Of a stretch of 60,000 nucleotides of DNA, positions 24,444-36,634 are shown in pieces. Within the stretch, counting starts at the first letter, position 1; every line of letters begins with the position of its first letter. This stretch comes from Cristatella mucedo (lineage: Eukaryota > Bryozoa > Phylactolaemata > Cristatellidae): assembly GCA_009760855.2 (NCBI GenBank), contig WPIO01000001.1, forward strand, positions 4,766,501-4,826,500, in the 5' to 3' direction. The notes under the pieces were generated by a model. The model had not been told where the DNA came from, did not search any database, and saw only the letters and a list, made by a program, of their open reading frames with translations. The translations under genes and the position numbers were made by a program.

Positions 24444-27400
24444 CATGTGCACATGGAGTTACAGGGAAACGTGCATGCACATACACACGGCAATCCAAAA
24501 GCATAGACAAGTTCTAAACCAAATAGACATGCCACGGCCAAACTAAAATAAGCAGTCGAATGGTCCGTCAGTTGGACTCAAGCCAAAGGGAAATATCGTA
24601 GCACTAAAAGAATAGAGAACACGCGAAGTCATCAATCGGATTTGAAATCGCGGCATCTGACTCCGGAAGCAAAAGCCATGACAACTAGCTCACTTCGACC
24701 CACAAGTCGAGAAGTGATAAAAGCCCGGGTCACTGGAAAGACGCCGAGGAAAACCGTGAGCTGCAGACCTAGCTCCAAATGGAGCGTGTGCCCAACCCAA
24801 GCTTATGAAAAGCAACGCAAAACGTCCTACCATGCTAGAACTAGTCTCGTAAGCTAAGCTGTCAGTCAGATGTCCAATGTACTCATTCAATCGCAGCAAA
24901 ATAAGACAGTGAGTAGCAGCATACCCTTCTGATGTGGTGATGCTTTCACATGCATGGACTAACTTGGTCTCGGTTTGTGTACCCTGGCACACATAGCACT
25001 ACCGATCTAGCAGTTCACGCTTACAAACTCACTTTCAAATGAATTTTAGCATCAAGACATTTCAAATAACCTAACCAGTTCATGTGAAACTCTCTTCTGC
25101 TTTTACATCACACACAATTAAATAAGAACACCGTATGAGACAGTAGATAAGGCATATGGTTTGGCTCAGGGGTAAAGGTGGTTGCCATTTGTGATCAGGT
25201 CAAGGTCATTACATTCATTACCGACAGGTCGTGAGCTTGGACTATAAGGCAAATGTGAAGCGGCTGGATAAAGATTAAGTTCTGTTAGCCAAACATTGTG
25301 GTATGACCCATCCCAATCATGAGAAGAAAACACGGCACGGTGTATCACGACCAAGGAAAGAGCAATAGTTACTACAGATCCCAAGCTATGTGGAATGGAG
25401 CAGGTATGTGTAAGTAGTAACACACAAGGAACATATGAAACAAGTCAGGAAGCACAACATTTACAGGCGACCTAGCCATTGGCAATGACTTATCCCAGCA
25501 CCGAGAATGACCAATATATTTTCTCAGCCAGTGGCCACAAGGCACAAAGATGACAAGGAGAGGCCAACGTATTAGGCTAGATCCATTACTCACAGAAGGG
25601 TGGGAGGCTATACAAATGCGAGAAAAAAGTAAGATGCAGATATATAGACGAGGGAAACTGGGAAGCAGCTGGTACCCTAGGAAGTGCTCGAACGTCGGTG
25701 CTAGCAGCAGCTGGTAGGGGAACTTATCAAGGGCAAAACCAATGCTGAGCCACTCTTGGATGGCATATGCCAAGCTATGCTCCAACAGCAGCATCCGATT
25801 TGAACATCCGAGGTCAGTGGCCATTTCAGTGAGAACCTGCAATATATAAGGTGCCACTTACACATAATACATTAGCAAGATGAACTTGGGCAAATACGAT
25901 AGAACGTGCTGAACACCGACTTATGTCACGCTATAAATTAATAAAGTGGCTGTATGCTGCTGCAACTGGGTGCTATGAGAAATAAACCAAGTTATTATAG
26001 TTGAAAATGGTTACTTGCTGCTGGAGGACCTCAAGCATGAACATATCATTACATTCCCCAAGCTGGTTTGGCCCAGTGGTTAATGTGGCCACCCCACCAA
26101 GGTCTGGCCGAGGTCGTGGGCTCGAGCCCCGTGGCATATGTGAAGCGCCTGAATAGAGTTCTCTTAGGGTGCTATAAAAATGAACTATATTTTTTATTCT
26201 GCTTTCTAATCAAGGAAATTTTTGGCGATTGCAAGCCAAGTAAATTTTTATGTGTACATTTCACCATGTACACGAACAAGTACACATAGCTAGCAACATG
26301 AATACTGCCTGCCGGCTTGGTTTGGCCAGGGGTAAGGTGGTCGCCTTTGACAACCAAGGTCGTATGCTTGAGATCTGTGGCAGATATAAAACACTCTGAC
26401 AGATAAGATCTTTAACACATACAATGGACAATGCAAAGCATGGCAGTGAGAAGCCATTCGACAACAAATGTGATACAATCCTTCATCAAAGCTTATCAGG
26501 CATTGGTGCTGGAGCAAAGCACTGATATGTTTATTAATGTCCTTAAGCAGCACTACTGCAGCCTTGACATGACAGTGAAGTAAACAACCGTCTTTGTGAA
26601 ATTTCAACTTAAGTTTCGTTGGATATATACATGATAGGAACACCTGGTAAACTTCATGTAAAAGCTTAACTCCTTAAGTATGTATGCATTAGAGTTGCCA
26701 ATTCTGAATTCCATCTAATTTCATTTGTGCCCGACCCTTCCGACATATAAGTGACACACAAGGTCACAATATTTATGGATTTACAGCTTTCAGCTTGCCT
26801 GTCAAGGCCCGTGTGTTCTCTCTCACTAGCTTATTCTCAACCTTATGCCCACTATCGAAGATTCTTGCTTGCTGTAATCCTGCTTCAGGCCTCATAGAAC
26901 CAAGTGCTCTGCGATGTACTGGTTTCAGACACCCGTGCTTGAGTCCCCAGATCGGTGTGCCGTGGCAATCTGGCTAGTAGCAACAGAGGCCAATGCTGGC
27001 CCTAGGTCGGGGTTGTACCTCATAACAGTGAGAGGCTTAAACGATGTATTACATGCTTGGATTCCAAGATATGCAAAGTAAGGAAGATCCTGCCTCCACA
27101 GTTGCAAGCTCGTGCAGCTTTTTACATCATTGTAACGAAATTCAGACGATTGAATAGAGGCCGACAGATAATATCTTTAATCTGCCACAGAACAGCAGGC
27201 AATCGCGAACGCAATCTATCTCTAGAACTTGCTACCGGGACCCTAAATATGCAAAGCATCTAATGAAATAAAATATGCTTATTCAAAAAATTCACAACTT
27301 CAGCAAGCAAAAGGTTACCAGTGTGTGAACAATTTCCCGGAGTACAAAGGTTGCGTCTGACTTGTATCCAACTTATTAAACACGATGACCTATGGATTTT

Positions 27401-30400
27401 CGCCATTCTTTGTTTATGAGGCTTCGTTGTTCACCGGCTTCAGGCAGCACCATAGCAAATAAATGGCAAGGTGACAGCATACAAATACTAGCCATTTAAA
27501 AGGCCACTTTTGTACAGCGACAGAAGAGCCTTTACGGCTATCACTACCACTTGCAGTGGCAATAAAGGATCGCCCACTGCAGGATTCGAACCCACGATCT
27601 CAGGACCGAGGTCGTGAAAAGCAAATGCCTTACCTAGTGTGCGATCACGGCAAACCATTCATGAATATCAATAACAGTTAAGGGGAATCAGGCTTGCCTA
27701 GGGAGCTGCCACTTTTCCTAACGATGCCACGAGCCTCTGCATGGTCATGTTGCCCTGATCGCAAGAGACATTTCCAACAAACATGAGCCGGCAAGAGAGT
27801 GGTGACCTTCAGCAAGCAGCCTGTCGACTAAATGCAGCACTCCACTAACTTAACTGGATATGCAAGCATTGGCAAACCAGATTACAGTGGGCAGAATTAA
27901 GCAAGCTTACTCGTGCAATAAGCTCGCTGGAAAGTCCATATTTTTTCTGTAGGATCAACACGGCACACAAGGCTTTCTGCTTGCACAAGCTGCTGCCGTA
28001 ACGTGTGACTTGGCAAAGGGCCAATAGGCAGGTGGCTTCACGCTGATTCCGCTCCGGAGCTTTTTCTTCTGCATGAGAGAATGTCTGCAACATAGAAGTG
28101 CAATGCGGCATTTCTCACGTGAATAGAGCTCATTGTGACATCTGGAAACCATAGAGCATAATTGAAACCAAATAGCCAGAAGCACAAGTCAGTTGCACTG
28201 GAAACAACCGGCAGCCATTTAAGAGCAGTGCAAAGCATGCTGGCTGATATAAACACTGCTTGCCTGATTGCAACACCTCACTTCAGTATGTATCACATCT
28301 AAAGCCTGTATCTAACAGCCTGTATCACATCCACGAGGACGTGATACAGGCTGCAAGCAGACACTGACCTAGGCAGCAAATGACTTTGAGATGAGATTGG
28401 GGCATTATTACAGATGCCATCACCAGAAAGTGCCGACTGCCGGAACTACTGTATCATTATTACATTGCAACTCGTGCCCCTGCCTTGTCACAAAACTAGG
28501 TTATGCCTTCTCACACCGACTGCACTCCGACAATAGCCCTTGCAGCTATAGACTTAAAAAGTTAAGATATTAAAATTAAGCATATTAAAAGGCAGGTGCA
28601 ACCAGCATATACCAATGATAGACAAAACTGCCACATCATTGGTGTATTAAAACTCCTCTTGTCTTGTCACGACACCAGGTTATGCCTTCTACCAAAGAAA
28701 ACTATGCAGACAACCCTGATGAGCATCCTGAGCAAGTTCAGCATCCATAGGAAGTAGCATTACCCATAACTTGACATGTTGCTATAAAGACAATTGAATT
28801 GTCCACCACAGACTTGCCAGGAAAAGATCTATCATGGCTTACAGCAATTGATGAAAGGCAGGTAGTGAGTGCTATATAGCTGTCGTCGAATGCCTGATTT
28901 TGCACAGGGGAGGACCTAGGCTGCAGCATTGGTGCACCCAAGCCTTGTGGCGCTTGCGACGGGCTCCAGAGAAACAGGCTGCAAATACAGAAAACGCCAT
29001 TTATGCAAATGTATACGACAGTGCATGCAGCTGACATGAATGCTGAAGCTTGCCGTGAAATACAGTCGGGCTAAAGCAGTATAAAAATAATAATGGACGT
29101 CACTTTTACACTAACAGAACTAAATCTCTTTCCGGGCACTTCACATGGGCTGTCGGCAGCAGGAGAGTAGTTGCCATTGCAAAAGAGTTGTGAAAGTGAG
29201 TTCCAGTCTAGGACCTGCAGAGCAAAAGCTTCTGTCGCCAACGGTGTTTAAGTGGAGGCATGGAAGGGCCAATTTATTGTCCGCACAGGACCTGAGGGCA
29301 TAAGGAGGCTGAAGCTGGTGCAGCAGTTAAGCTAGGTATAAAAGAAGCCAATCCGTGGCAGGCCTTGTGGGTCAGTGTAAGAACTTTGCTCTGTATGCAT
29401 TGAGCACGCGGCAGCCATCCAAGCTCTTTCAGCAAAGGAAACACATTTCTAACCTCTAGGATTTGTAAACTAGCCTTGCAGCCATATTATTCAACAGCTG
29501 GGGTGGCTTAGTGGCTTTTTTCGGCAGCCCAGCCAAAAGGGAATAATAATCTAGCCGACAGAACTACGGAGCTAGTTAAATTCTTTGCAAGCCACTAGGA
29601 AAGGCAGCACTATAATCATAATATAATAAAAATGCACTTGATAAAGCGCCCTCGGAGAACTCAATCTCTTTCTAGGCGCTTTACATTTGCTGATCGTGGA
29701 AAGGGATAGGACATGATCGCCAGCGGTTGAAGCGGTCTTCTAAACGAATCTTTCAAAATTTAGGCAGTTGTCGAAGACACCTAAATTCCAACCACATGGT
29801 GATGATTGCACAACAGCATCAACTATTAAAACGGCAAACCCTTCTAGACCAGTCAAACTCTTGGGGTGCCCTGTGAGCCCCAGTTCAATTTTATCCTCGT
29901 TTAGTTTAAGGAAATTTGCCGACATCCAGGATCGAATGTCTTCAAGCCAAGCATTCAGTTTATCAGTCGGTGCAGTAGATTCCGACGGTTTAAATAACAA
30001 ATACCCCTGAGTATCGTCAGCATATAAGTGATATCATATTCAATGAGCCTGAATCCCCTTTCCCAGAGGTTAAATATAAATGGAGAATAGCTAAGGACCG
30101 AGGACTGACGCTTGAGGAACTCAACAAGTGACGGGTCTGGTGAAGGAGGTCTGACCGCCACATGACACTGATTGAACTTGATTGGACAAGTGCGATTTAA
30201 ACGTGCCTAGTCTGCCAGACCGATCATTATTCTAAATAATCACGCCTCTGTCTTAGCCAAAATGTAAGCTCATGCTTTAATGCTTCCTACAAGATTCTTA
30301 GTTAAGACAACCCATCTCCTTGTGGTGGCAGAAAACTGGGAAGCACATAAAAAGAAGAGAGGATCTTATAAATGTGTCATTAGTCCCCACCCCTTCTTAG

Positions 30401-31357
30401 GTGTATCCATTAGCCCCCCACCCCCTTCTTACAAGCTGTCGATGGTCTTAAACGTAAGTGCAGGGACTGAAAGCTAGTAGGTGCTGGCCTCTTTGAATCG
30501 ATGCAGGAATTTATCAGCTGGCAAGTGACATGACTTGCCTTTTCACTGATTTGTTGCGCTTATGGTTGTTGGAAAGGTCAGTGGCTAGCCCCTTATGAGC
30601 CCTAACCCGACTATACTCACGAGTTTGAGATTAACCTGGTCAGTCATCAGCTGTTTGGGGAGCTGTCTGGAAATCGGACCGCTAATCTGTCATGTCGCGA
30701 AGCGTTTGTTATCCAGGCATCGCTCAGCTCCAGTCGGCTTGACTGTTGCTGAGCCACCTGACGAACCTGTAGAATCAATAAGCTTAGTTACAGAGACTGG
30801 TTTGCAGGTGGACAGCTTGGTCGTTGGCCTACTGGCTTTAGCTTTGCTTTACAGATTCGATTTGGGGGCAGTCGGATCAGTCTAAAGCTCCGTTTGCACT
30901 CGACTTTCCTCCTAAACCAGGTGCCGATTTCCCTCTGATTTGGGCTACTGCAACACTACATCTGGAGGTTGGAGTCCAATCGGCCGTCTGTCAACAAGGA
31001 GAAGCTGCTTCTACTTTAAGCTTCCTAGTTGTACCAGCCGACCAATCAAATCCTCGGGCGGTGCATACATCCCCAACCAAGACTACAAAGGCTGGCCATC
31101 ACTAGCACTGTCAGTGACTGCAACCAAATCGGGTTTTCATTTTATTTTTGTCACGGCTCTTTGTCATGGTGTTAGGTCATTCTTATCCTTACATGTTCGA
31201 CTAAGCCTACCTTTTGAGCAGTATTAAATAACGTCTTCCACAGTCTCCCATCCAAGAATAGGCTGCTGGCATGACGTGAAAGGCAGCTACATCAATCTCG
31301 GCTCAGAGAGTGACCAACCGGCTGCCAAGTGAAGCCTGTGGTGTGAATGAATATATG

Positions 31358-31389
<32 letters not shown>

Positions 31390-34300
31390 TCCAGTCTGGT
31401 TTTAGAGCTAATCACTCCACAGATTCAGCATTGCTTCGGGTGTACAACGACCAACCTACTTGGGAATGCAGAGATGGGTAGAGTTTCTCTGCTAGTTTTG
31501 GTCGATCTTTCGGCAGCTTTTGATACTATCGATTACCAAGTCCTTTTCGATCGCCTCTCATCTCGCCTGGGCATCACTGCTCTGCAATGGTTGAGGTCGT
31601 ATCTCAGTGGGAGGGTCAGTGGGAGTATTGATGTGAACGGACAAAGATCATCCGCGGTACCTCTAAAATATGGGGTACTTCAGGGCTCCTTGCTTGGTCG
31701 TTCTTTTTTTTACGGTTTATACTCTTTCTCTTGCCAATGTGATTGCCAAACACAATCTAGGCTTTCACTTCTGTGGATGACATTCAGTTGTACCTTTTGC
31801 TTTGATCCCTCCCAGCCTTCGAGCACCTCGAATTCTCTCAACTCCCTCGCTGTATGTATTGATGACATCTGCATGTGGACGGCAGCAAATTTTCTTAAAT
31901 TAAATGATGATAAAACAAACTTACTAGTTATGGGCGAACCAAGTGTGATTCAGAAATTGGATGGGCTAACAGTCACATTCGGCTCTGCCAGCGTATCTCC
32001 TGTTAAATTTGCACGAAATCTGTGTCATGATCAAAAGTGACCTTTCAATAGACGACCGCATCAGCTCCACAGTCAAGTCTGCCTACTTTCAGCTACATAA
32101 CATAGCTAATGTGAAGTACCTCTGAAATATGGAGTACCTCAGGGCTCAGTGCTAGGTCCGGTTCTTTTCACGGTTTACACTCTCCCTCTTGCTGATGTGA
32201 TTGCCAAGCACAATCTAGGCTTTCACTTCTATGCAGATGACACTCAGTTGTACCTTTGCTTTGATCCCTCCCAGCCTTCGAGCACCTCAAAATCTCTAAA
32301 CTCACTTGCTGCATGCATTGATGACATCCGCACACGAATGGCAGCAAATTTTCTAAAACTTAACGATGATAAAACTAACTTACTAGTTATGGGCAAACCC
32401 AGTGTGATCCAGAGATTGAAAAGGCTGACTCTCAAAATTGGCTCTGCCAGCATATCTCCAGTTGAATCAGCTCGAAATCTAGGTGTCATATTCCAAAGCG
32501 ACCTCTCGTTAGACGACCATATCAGCTCCACAGTCAAATCTGCCTATTTTCAGCTTCAGAACATAGCTAAAATTCGGGCTTGTTTAGATAAAGATACCAC
32601 GTCCAAGTTGGTCCATGCATTCGTGACATCCCGTCTCGACTTCTGCAACTAACTGCTTACTGGCCTACCAGCATGTGCGATCAGGCGATTGCAGCTGGTG
32701 CAAAACTCTGCAGCTAGGCTTGTCTGTCGTGAGCGTCGCAGTTGCCACATTACTCCACTTCTCGCCGACCTGCACTGGCTACCAGTCAAGCAACGGATTG
32801 ACTTCAAGGTTTTGTCGCTCACTTTTAGGTCCCTTCATTCTATGGCTCCAGCCTATCTGTCAGATATACTACCCTATCAGGCTAAGCATCGTACCACCCG
32901 CTTTTCGGAATCCAACAGTCTAGAAATACCTCATACAAACCTTAAATCCTTTGGAGACCGTGCATTTAGTTCATATGCTCCCAAAGCCTGGAACTCCCTC
33001 CCGACTTGCGTCAGAACATCCCCTGACCTGACCACATTTAAAAGGAACCTAAAAACACACCTATTTAGGACAGCCTTTAGTGGGTCCCTGTGATTCGTCC
33101 TTGATGTCCTTATGCGTGCTGACACTGTGCATGCTGCCACTAACCACATTTGCATGCTGACCCTGTGCATGTCACCCCTAACCATATTATTCATTTCGTT
33201 TGTTTTTCAAGCATGATTTTACTTACCATTCAATTGCATTTCACTTTACTGCAAATGTAAAGCGCCTAGAGAGAGATTGAGTTCTCTGAGGGCGCTTTAT
33301 CAAGTGATTATTATTATTATTATTATTAAAATTCGGGCTTGTTGAGATAAGTTGGTCCATGCATTTGTGACATCCCATCTTGACTTCTGTAACTCACTGC
33401 TTGCTGGTCTACCGGCATGTGCGATCAGGTGCTTACAGCTGGTGCAAAACTCTGCAGCTTGGCTTGTCTATCGTGAGTTGTCGTAGTTGCCACATCACAT
33501 CCATTCTCGCCGACCTGCACTGGCTACCAGTCAAGCAACGAATCGAGCTCAAAGTTTTATTACTCACTTTTAGGTCCCTTCATTCTTTAGCTCCAGCTTA
33601 CCTATCATCAACTCCCCCACCAGGCCCAGCATCGTACCACATGCTTTTCGAAATCTAATTGCTTACCTATACCTCATACAAACCTCAAATCCTTTGGAGA
33701 CCGTAATTTAGTTCGTATGCTCCCAGAGCCTGGAACTCCTGGAACGCACCTATTTATCACAGGATTTAGTGAGTCCCAGTGATTTGTCCTTTATGTGCTT
33801 ATGCGTGCTGACACTGTACATGCTGCCACTAACCACACTTGCATGCTGAACATGTGCATGTTACCCCTAACCATGTTATTCATGTTGTTTATCAAGCATG
33901 ACACCACTCACCATTCGATCGTGTTTCCTTTGCAGCAAATGTAAAGCGCCTAGAAAGAGATTGAGTTCTCAGAAGGGGCTTGTATTTATTATATATATAT
34001 AATTCATTTGTATAGGGCCCTAAAAGAACTTAATCAGGTGCTTCACATATGCCATGGGGTTCAAGCCCACGGCCTCAGCCATACCTTGGTTGGGCCATGG
34101 GGTTCAAGCCCACGGCCTCAGCCATACCTTGGTTGGAGCGAGCACCTTAACCACTGGGCCAAACCAGCGCAGTCATACTGTGAACCTAACCCCCTCAGGC
34201 TGCCGCACCAATGGATGGTGCCAAAAGATGCATTAATCTAGGAGCAACAACCCCATAGCTGGGTTTTCGGCAGAGCCTGTGGACTATCAAACAAATAGCA

Positions 34301-34739
34301 CTGGCTCATGAAAAGATTCTTTACTTCAATCACATAGCTCTGATTAAATCAAGGATAGTGCCAAGCCTTGACCTTGTCTGGGGTGCCCAATCGTGGATGG
34401 GCTAAAGGGGCATACCATATAGCTGACTGGCTTGCCAAGCCAACGTCGTTCAACTTTAAGGGGGCCAGCTGACTGCTTCTCTATGCCAATGCTTTATTCG
34501 ACATATACTGCTCTCCAAATGTTTCTACATACCTGGTCCATTACTCCGAGTTCGGTTGTTGCTAATGCCCTTACTATTGTAAGTCATGATGCTACACTAA
34601 TAATTAAAAGGTAACAATCCGTCAATACAGTTTGGTCTTAGCAACCGGTTGCTACGTTTTGCCTAGTTTTCAGCTGCATTTGACGGCTCCCGTGTGAACA
34701 AATGGGCATTGTGGTCACGTGATCATATACCCACCCTCT

Positions 34740-34791
<52 letters not shown>

Positions 34792-36478
34792 GCAGGACCT
34801 ATTTTGGCCTGTTTCCTTAGCAACGATGCCTCGGCCAATGCTGAGCTATGTTAACCGGATGTCTCCTTGACCTGTTGGGGCTAGCTTGTGCCATGCTGAC
34901 AAACCTAGAAATCGAAAAGCAGCTGAAGATCTCAGAGTGCACTGTCTGACCCTCTACTCCGAAACATCTGAACTATGTTAGTACAGCAGCACTGTCCCAC
35001 CAAGGTCGCCATTGAGTAGCTTCTCCGAGGAAGGAGAGACTTTTGAAAAGTATGGCTCTACAGGTTTGCCACTGCTAAAATGCACTGTTCGAGTCTCTAC
35101 CCAGCTACCAGAACGATCGTAAGCCAAAATACATGAACTAGGCAGGCAATGAACAAAGACTGAATGCATTGAGTGGCTAACTGCCAGCTATTGCTTAATG
35201 TGCAGCATAAAAAAGCAAGCCTAACTTTTGTTCGCCTATAATAGCACTGGTTACCGATACCGACAGCTGCACGGCAGAGCAGAGTGCTTCGAACTGATTA
35301 GTCCAAATTCAATCTCTTTTGCTGTGACAAGAGGAGAAAGTATGTTTCAAGGGAATGGGTGAGTCATACGTTGACTGTTGTCTGCAAAAGACCGTGAAAT
35401 TCGGTATCAGATGTGTAATGGTATGGAGTTGCTTCTCAACTTTTGGTATTTGGCAACTACACCGGGTTTCAGAAAGCATGAATGAGAATGTCTAACTCAA
35501 CATTTTGCAGAACGTCGGCTTGCCATCTGCTTACACTCTTCACGGAATCGATTTCTGTTGGTAGAACGACAACTATCCAAAGCACACTGCTATGGCAGAG
35601 TTTTTCATGAACCCTGAGCTACGACTTCGAGCCAATTGAGGTCATGCAGTGGCCACCAAGCCAAAGCCTGGGCTTGAACCCAATAGGACATTCGTGGGAC
35701 GAAGTCGAACTTGATCATAAGGTTCAGAGTTCTCTGGCACATGAAATTAGTAGAGCTGTTTGAGGTTATGAAGGATCGCTGGACATACATACAACTGGGT
35801 ATCGTCAGCATAGAAGTGATATCCTATTCCATGGGACTTAATCACTTTTCCCAGAGCTTGTGTATAAATGGAGAACAGCAAGGGACCAAGTACAGACCCT
35901 TGAGGGACTCCACAGGTGACCCTTCTCATGTCTGAGACCTGACCCCCACACGACACGGATTGAACACGATCAGACAAGTATGATTTAAACCACGCCAGTG
36001 CTTCGTCTGCCAGACCAATCGTTGTTCTCAATCGTTCAAGCAGAACATCGTGATCAATGGTGTCGAAGGCAGCAGACAGATCTAGCAGAGCTAAGGCAGT
36101 GACATTCCCGTCGTCGTTGCCACGTAGAATGTCATTGTTAACAAGGAGGAGAGCAGTTTCAGTAGAGTGCTGCCTCTTGAAACCTGATTGAAATGTTTCT
36201 GACATTCCATTATTTTCAATATGTTCAACTAGCTGCTTAGCAACAATTTTTTCAAGAATCTTTGATAAGAACGGAAGAAGGGAAACAGGACGATAGTTTG
36301 CTAGGACCTGTGTCTAATCCAGGCTTTTTAGAATAGGTCTAACGATTGCCGATTTGAAGGACTTGGGGACGACCCCTTTTCCCAAAGAAGCATTAAAAAT
36401 CTTGGTTATGGCAGGGCTAAGTTGGTCTGATATGCATGCATATACAACTCACCCACGCAAGCACATACCCATGCTACG

Positions 36479-36553
<75 letters not shown>

Positions 36554-36554
36554 T

Positions 36555-36634
<80 letters not shown>

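Noticed and set aside
25372-25857. First reading of [10 protein letters not shown] as ATR (human ATR has AYAIQELLSI)
   Set aside because: The order of neighbouring exons contradicts ATR, and the rest of the segment fits ATM residues around 1240 with no gap.
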